NCBI GenBank assembly: GCA_947089145.1
Contig: CAMUJH010000004.1
Location: 50,601 to 114,600, forward strand
Direction of reading: 5' to 3'
Length of the DNA stretch: 64,000 bases
Source of the DNA: an uncultured Hungatella sp.
Lineage (GTDB): Bacteria > Bacillota > Clostridia > Lachnospirales > Lachnospiraceae
Position numbers and translations under genes: made by a program. A model generated the notes under the pieces. It ran no database searches and was not told the origin of the DNA. It saw only the letters and a list, made by a program, of their open reading frames with translations. Shown in pieces: positions 60,041 through 64,000 of the stretch. Position 1 is the first letter of the stretch. Each line of letters begins with the position of its first letter.

Positions 60041-60418
60041 ATGAAACTGGAGACATATTTTCGGAGTGTTATTGATCAGGACATAAGTCCGGTAGTGCTC
60101 TGCAATCTGGAGCATGAGATCATTTATATGAATCCGGCGGCAGTGAAGCGGTATGAGAAACAGGGCGGCGAAGCGCTTATGGGGAAAAGCCTGTTTTTCT
60201 GTCATAATCAGGAGGCACAGGAGAAGATAAAGAAGGTGGTTTCATGGTTTCAGGACAGCAGGGAGCACAACCGCATTTATACATTCCGTAATGACAAGGA
60301 GAACAAAGATGTGTACATGGTAGCGCTCCGTGATGAGGGCGGGACGGTGATCGGATACTATGAGAAGCATGAATACCGGGACAAAGAGTGCATGGCACGG
60401 TATGATTTCGGGGAATAG
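60041..60418 (+). CDS. Single PAS-domain protein
   Basis: 125 residues, essentially one PAS fold: SPVVLCNLEHEIIYMNPAAV (the usual PAS opening), KRYEKQGGEALMGKSLFFCH and the beta sheet end VYMVALRDEGGTVIGYYEKH. No output domain. AAGGAGG lies upstream. It may sense a ligand or redox state and act through a partner; 79 bp before a flavoprotein gene. Confidence 0.82.
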   Translation: MKLETYFRSVIDQDISPVVLCNLEHEIIYMNPAAVKRYEKQGGEALMGKSLFFCHNQEAQEKIKKVVSWFQDSREHNRIYTFRNDKENKDVYMVALRDEGGTVIGYYEKHEYRDKECMARYDFGE

Positions 60419-60497
60419 AAATCCGGCAAAGCGTCATCCGCAAAACGGGCGTCGGAGAGATTTTGGCAATACATAAAAGAATAAGGAGGAATCTGAC

Positions 60498-61115
60498 ATG
60501 AAAGTATTAATGATCAACGGAAGCCCTCACGGACAGGGCAATACCAGCATTGCGCTGAAGGAGATGGAAAAGATCTTTTTGGCGGAGGGGATAGAGACGG
60601 AAACGGTTCATGTAGGCAACAAAGACATTCGGGGATGCATTGCCTGCTATTCCTGCATGGAGAAGGGAAAATGCGTATTTGATGATCTGGTAAATGAGAC
60701 TGCCCCTAAGTTTCAGGCATGCGACGGGCTGGTTGTGGGAAGCCCGGTGTACTATGCGTCAGCCAATGCCACGCTTTCGGCATTTCTGGACAGGCTGTTC
60801 TACAGTACCAGGTTTGATAAGACCATGAAAGTGGGCGCCAGTGTGGTGGCAGCCAGACGGGGAGGGCTGTCTGCTACCTTTGACCAGCTGAATAAGTATT
60901 TTACCATCTGCGGCATGCCGGTGGCTTCCGGGCAGTACTGGAACAGTATCCATGGGAGAAGCCAGGGGGAGGCCCTGGAGGACGGGGAAGGGCTGCAGTC
61001 TATGCGGACCCTGGCAAGGAATATGGTGTTTCTTATGAAGAGCATTGCATTGGGAAAGGAGAAATTGGGGCTGCCCTTGAAGGAAGAGGCTGTAAGGACG
61101 AATTTTGTCAGGTAA
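60498..61115 (+). CDS. Flavodoxin-fold reductase with iron-sulfur flavoprotein Cys motif
   Basis: 205 residues of the NADPH-dependent FMN reductase/Isf group: phosphate-binding GSPHGQGNTS (8-17), then the compact cluster Cys47-x2-Cys50-x2-Cys53-x5-Cys59 that binds 4Fe-4S in archaeal iron-sulfur flavoproteins, and VVGSPVYYASANATLSAFLD for the flavin. RPs of this type shuttle electrons, for example to quinones or nitro compounds. TAAGGAGG lies before the ATG. Confidence 0.88.
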   Translation: MKVLMINGSPHGQGNTSIALKEMEKIFLAEGIETETVHVGNKDIRGCIACYSCMEKGKCVFDDLVNETAPKFQACDGLVVGSPVYYASANATLSAFLDRLFYSTRFDKTMKVGASVVAARRGGLSATFDQLNKYFTICGMPVASGQYWNSIHGRSQGEALEDGEGLQSMRTLARNMVFLMKSIALGKEKLGLPLKEEAVRTNFVR

Positions 61116-61142
61116 GCCATTGAGGTTTTGTCAATAAATGGG

Positions 61143-61200
61143 AAATATCCCTGTTGAAGAATCAAGCATGAAGTAAACTTGATGACAACAGGGATATTTT
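61143..61200. terminator. Terminator between convergent genes
   Basis: Stem AAATATCCCTGTTG (61143-61156) with CAACAGGGATATTT (61186-61199), inner ATCAAG/CTTGAT pairing, and T runs on the plus strand. It ends just before the clostripain-family stop. Confidence 0.75.
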
Positions 61201-61208
61201 TCGATTAC

Positions 61209-63869
61209 TTATTCCCCGGCGTCATCCACCCAGTAAATCCTCTTACAGCCATCATATCCCTGTTCAGATTCCCCCCACAGCTGGACTGCGCTGCCCACTG
61301 CGCTCAACCGGGTATTGGTCAGATCATCAACCGAGATGAAGCCTGCCTCGGCGCCGGACGAGTCAAAGACCCGATAGCCGTCTGCCTCCTCTGTCCAGGT
61401 GATCTCAGGCCTTAAGCCATTATATATATTTACCTGATTGTCAGGATAGATTTCTTTGGCATCAATATACCATGACATTTCGCCGTCAGCCGAATCCAGC
61501 AGCTGTTTCTCAATAAAATTTCCCTCTGCATCATAGAGGGCGGCATAGGCGTCGCCTTCCTGCTCATGGATGGCAATGGAATAGATGTCATCTGCTTCCC
61601 ACTCTTCTCCTGGTTCGAAGAACAAGATTTTCCCATAGCCTTCTTCCGTAAACCATATGGCATCCTCATACCCGAATATAACGGGATACCCTTTTTGGTT
61701 TAATACGGCCCATGGGATATCGGCGCCTTTTCCATATTCCATTGCAATCAGAATTTCCCGGCGTTCCGCATTGACAGCCATTAACCCTCCGCAGTCCCCG
61801 GAATATAGCAGCCTCATGGAATCGGAAAGCACGTCCCCGTCTCCGCCTTTTAAGTTTTCGTTCACAAGCCCGCTGGCCGGGTATTCATACAGGAGCACGT
61901 ATTCATTTCCGAAACGATCCCTGACCGTAACCTGGCAGGCCATATTCAAAGAGGTCGCCGCCGCCTCTTTGGCGCAGAGCCGTATATGCTCCTGAACCGG
62001 GACTCTTTTAGGTGTATTCAGCAGTTCTGTTTCGTCTATGTTTTCTTCACCTGCCTGCGGTATGGGGTCTTCCTGGGCTATATACTGCCACTCCAAAAGA
62101 TCCATATCATTTTTTCCGCCGTGAAGGTTTTCCTCTTTGTCAGCTAAGATGCTTTCAATGTCTATCTGTTTTTCCCAGATACTGCCTTCCTGAAAGCTGT
62201 TTTCGGGCCTGCTGTTACGCTCAAGAAAACTGACAAAGGCCCGTTGGATTAACGGCGAATCGCTGTCATCTGACAGCAGCGCACCGTATAGTTGGTAGGC
62301 GGTCCTGGTTTCCTGATCCTCCAGGTGGTTAACGCTCCAAAACGGCGTGGGGCCGGGGATGGGGGAAGATATGTAAAACAGATCCTGGTTTAAGTTGATC
62401 TCCACGGAACCCCCGTCATCGGCATGAGCCTGACAGCCGCTTACTAAAGGCGCATAAGTACCGTCTGCGGTCTGTGACAGGATAGAGTAGGATATAGAAG
62501 AAATGTCCTGGAGGCGGTCAGAAGGCAGAGAAATTGCCAGCCAGTTGCCGTTTGCAGCATATCCGTCAACTAATCCATTGTCAAGTTTTGTTTCATTCTC
62601 CCAGATTTCGGTAAACTGCTTCATATATTCATTGTAATTGGCAGAGTCTGACAGCATGTCGAAGAGTGTTTGGCCGCCCTGCTTAAAATTTTCTTTGCTG
62701 TCATAGGGGTAGTAGACAGAAACCCCGCAGGCATTCTCCGTGTTGCCGCCGCGAAACAGCACCAGATGGCTTATCTGCTCTATGAGGGTGTTGGATTCGG
62801 CAGGAAATAATTCTGTCAGCTGCCGTGCCATATCCTCCAGATCTACAAGATCCAGGCTGGCAGGGCGGTTTAAAACGGCGCCAAGGCCGAAACGCTTCGT
62901 ACTGTCCCTGCATCTGGCAAGGGGATAGTATTGGCCAAGTTCCAATGAGCTTTTCATTTTTCCAAATAGGCCGTCCATGGCCATAACCGTATCTTTTACC
63001 TGGTCAAGCCTCATGCAGGACAGGGTCAGGGCAGGGGTTTTCCGGTATTTGTAGGCTGCCATGTCATAGGGCGGCTCTATATAAGTATAGGAAGATATTA
63101 ACCGGTCAGCAATGGGTTCGGTTCCGGGATTGAGGTTATATTCCTCCAGAAAGGAATAATCCCAGCCAGATGACGGCATGGTTTCCTGGGAAGCTACCAG
63201 ATAATATGCGTGGTCATCAAGCATCTGCGCCACTTCGATGTCCGCCATAAGGCAGGCGTCAAAACCCACCCATTCCAGGGGATTGGAGTCTGTAAAAGGA
63301 GACTGCTGAAAAGCCGCTTCCATTTCCGACAACGTAAGCCCGTCATTTTCGTGGGTTTCGTCCTGGCCGAACCCGAACACGGGGCCGTTTCCGTGATCCC
63401 AGAAGATCAATGCAAACTGCTGCGCGGGAAAATACTTGTAGCTGAAGTTTAAGAATTCAGAAAGAACCTCTGAACTTCCCATGTTTTGAGGTTCCGCGGT
63501 CTTGGCGACGGCTGTCCGTCCCTGATTTGTCAGCTGAAAAACCGTATCCTGAGTGCCGGATATTCCGTTTTTCCAGTGGATGCATCCCCCGGTATACAAG
63601 ATTACGTTGGTCTTTTCAAAGTCCAGCCCGCTTTTTTCCATCTCTTCAATATCTTTGGAGGCGGTTCCGGAACTGGATTCCAAGTCGGAACCAATCATAT
63701 AGATCATGACGGTAGCCTGTTTTTCTTCTCTGGGAAGCTCAATTCCAGGCTCTGTCTTAAGCAGATGGATATCCGCTTTTTTGTAAGCCTCGTTGGCGGA
63801 ACAGGAGCATAAAAGAAGGGTGAAGAAAGTGAATGCAGCGATTTTCCATATGTGCATGGTTTGTTTCAT
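61209..63869 (-). CDS. Clostripain-family (C11) cysteine peptidase lipoprotein
   Basis: 886 residues. GGAGG lies ten bases before ATG 63869. Signal peptide with lipobox-like LLCSC (Cys23), then a C11/caspase-like domain: IYMIGSDLESSSGTA, catalytic His159 in FWDHGNG and Cys206 in GFDACLMAD, followed by SSGWDYSFL. The long C-terminal half (from about 430) is beta-rich and Trp/Asp-rich, without a motif I know. Relatives cleave after Arg or Lys and activate surface or toxin proteins. Surface-anchored; the substrate is unknown. From 63870 to the window end I see only its probable promoter region. Confidence 0.9.
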   Translation of the reverse strand: MKQTMHIWKIAAFTFFTLLLCSCSANEAYKKADIHLLKTEPGIELPREEKQATVMIYMIGSDLESSSGTASKDIEEMEKSGLDFEKTNVILYTGGCIHWKNGISGTQDTVFQLTNQGRTAVAKTAEPQNMGSSEVLSEFLNFSYKYFPAQQFALIFWDHGNGPVFGFGQDETHENDGLTLSEMEAAFQQSPFTDSNPLEWVGFDACLMADIEVAQMLDDHAYYLVASQETMPSSGWDYSFLEEYNLNPGTEPIADRLISSYTYIEPPYDMAAYKYRKTPALTLSCMRLDQVKDTVMAMDGLFGKMKSSLELGQYYPLARCRDSTKRFGLGAVLNRPASLDLVDLEDMARQLTELFPAESNTLIEQISHLVLFRGGNTENACGVSVYYPYDSKENFKQGGQTLFDMLSDSANYNEYMKQFTEIWENETKLDNGLVDGYAANGNWLAISLPSDRLQDISSISYSILSQTADGTYAPLVSGCQAHADDGGSVEINLNQDLFYISSPIPGPTPFWSVNHLEDQETRTAYQLYGALLSDDSDSPLIQRAFVSFLERNSRPENSFQEGSIWEKQIDIESILADKEENLHGGKNDMDLLEWQYIAQEDPIPQAGEENIDETELLNTPKRVPVQEHIRLCAKEAAATSLNMACQVTVRDRFGNEYVLLYEYPASGLVNENLKGGDGDVLSDSMRLLYSGDCGGLMAVNAERREILIAMEYGKGADIPWAVLNQKGYPVIFGYEDAIWFTEEGYGKILFFEPGEEWEADDIYSIAIHEQEGDAYAALYDAEGNFIEKQLLDSADGEMSWYIDAKEIYPDNQVNIYNGLRPEITWTEEADGYRVFDSSGAEAGFISVDDLTNTRLSAVGSAVQLWGESEQGYDGCKRIYWVDDAGE

Positions 63870-64000
63870 TTCGTATTTTCCTCCATATTGTCAAGTTTCT
63901 CATGTTTCATGGCGCAATTGCCTCCTGGATCTTTATAGATTTATATACTAGTATAATCCACTTTAAATAGAGTTATGTTTTATTATGCCTGCCTACTCTG

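Noticed and set aside
63870-64000. Palindromic TATACTAGTATA before the clostripain-family gene
   Set aside because: Too short and AT-rich to distinguish an operator from promoter sequence by eye.

Overview
The window looks like chromosome of a Lachnospiraceae-type Clostridium (Enterocloster/Clostridium cluster XIVa-like). The reasons are moderate GC, strong AGGAGG ribosome sites with frequent GTG and TTG starts, many lipoproteins, a T-box leader, DUF1540 and DUF6774-like small proteins, and a Gram-positive envelope gene set. The genus is an inference. No rRNA, tRNA, CRISPR array or intact insertion sequence was seen.

Layout. 1-7.1 kb: end of a chemotaxis-type signalling protein, a deleted cupin gene, then a four-gene ABC importer (DUF3798 lipoprotein, double ATPase, two permeases). 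7.3-9.3 kb: a lower-GC Septu-type anti-phage pair (PtuA ATPase and PtuB HNH nuclease) whose ptuB carries an in-frame amber codon. 9.5-15 kb: an unknown membrane protein, a palindromic repeat, a PurF-like protein lacking the N-terminal cysteine, and a large GT-C-like membrane protein. 15-17.3 kb (minus): DUF2975, YozG-type regulator and DUF4173 membrane protein. 17.5-21.7 kb: MarR regulator and a heterodimeric ABC exporter. 21.8-25.5 kb: RpiR regulator, family 4 glycosidase and PTS EIIC. 25.7-27.8 kb (minus): glycogen debranching enzyme. 28-32 kb: two nuclease-fold proteins, endonuclease III, a CHAP hydrolase, a DUF6774-like protein and a murein amidase. 32.3-39.2 kb: a complete oligopeptide ABC importer followed by an M42 aminopeptidase, a peptide uptake and digestion unit. 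39.6-46.8 kb: Fic protein, surface flavin reductase, a 30-residue membrane protein with its own promoter and terminator, an XRE regulator, a GT61 glycosyltransferase and a DUF6056-like membrane protein. 47-50.5 kb: IbrA/IbrB-like pair, YebC and a PIN-like protein. 50.7-54 kb (minus): a predicted tryptophan ABC importer behind a T-box leader. 54.2-61.1 kb: isochorismatase-family hydrolase, lipoprotein, acetyltransferase, a Fur-box-controlled feoA-feoA-feoB-fur unit, DUF1540, PAS and iron-sulfur flavoprotein-like genes. 61.2-63.9 kb (minus): clostripain-family lipoprotein.

Two dispersed repeat families stand out. One is a 125-bp element, two copies about 92 percent identical by eye, each placed directly behind a rho-independent terminator. 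The other has variable hairpin arms beside conserved boxes (GGAGGATGCACRTAATGGC and an AACTAA..GACATTGGTT arm), at four places. The best leads are the amber-interrupted ptuB, the variable-stem repeat family, the Cys-less PurF paralogue, the T-box transporter, the short Fur protein behind feoB and the tiny stand-alone membrane protein gene. All homology calls come from motif reading without database searches.
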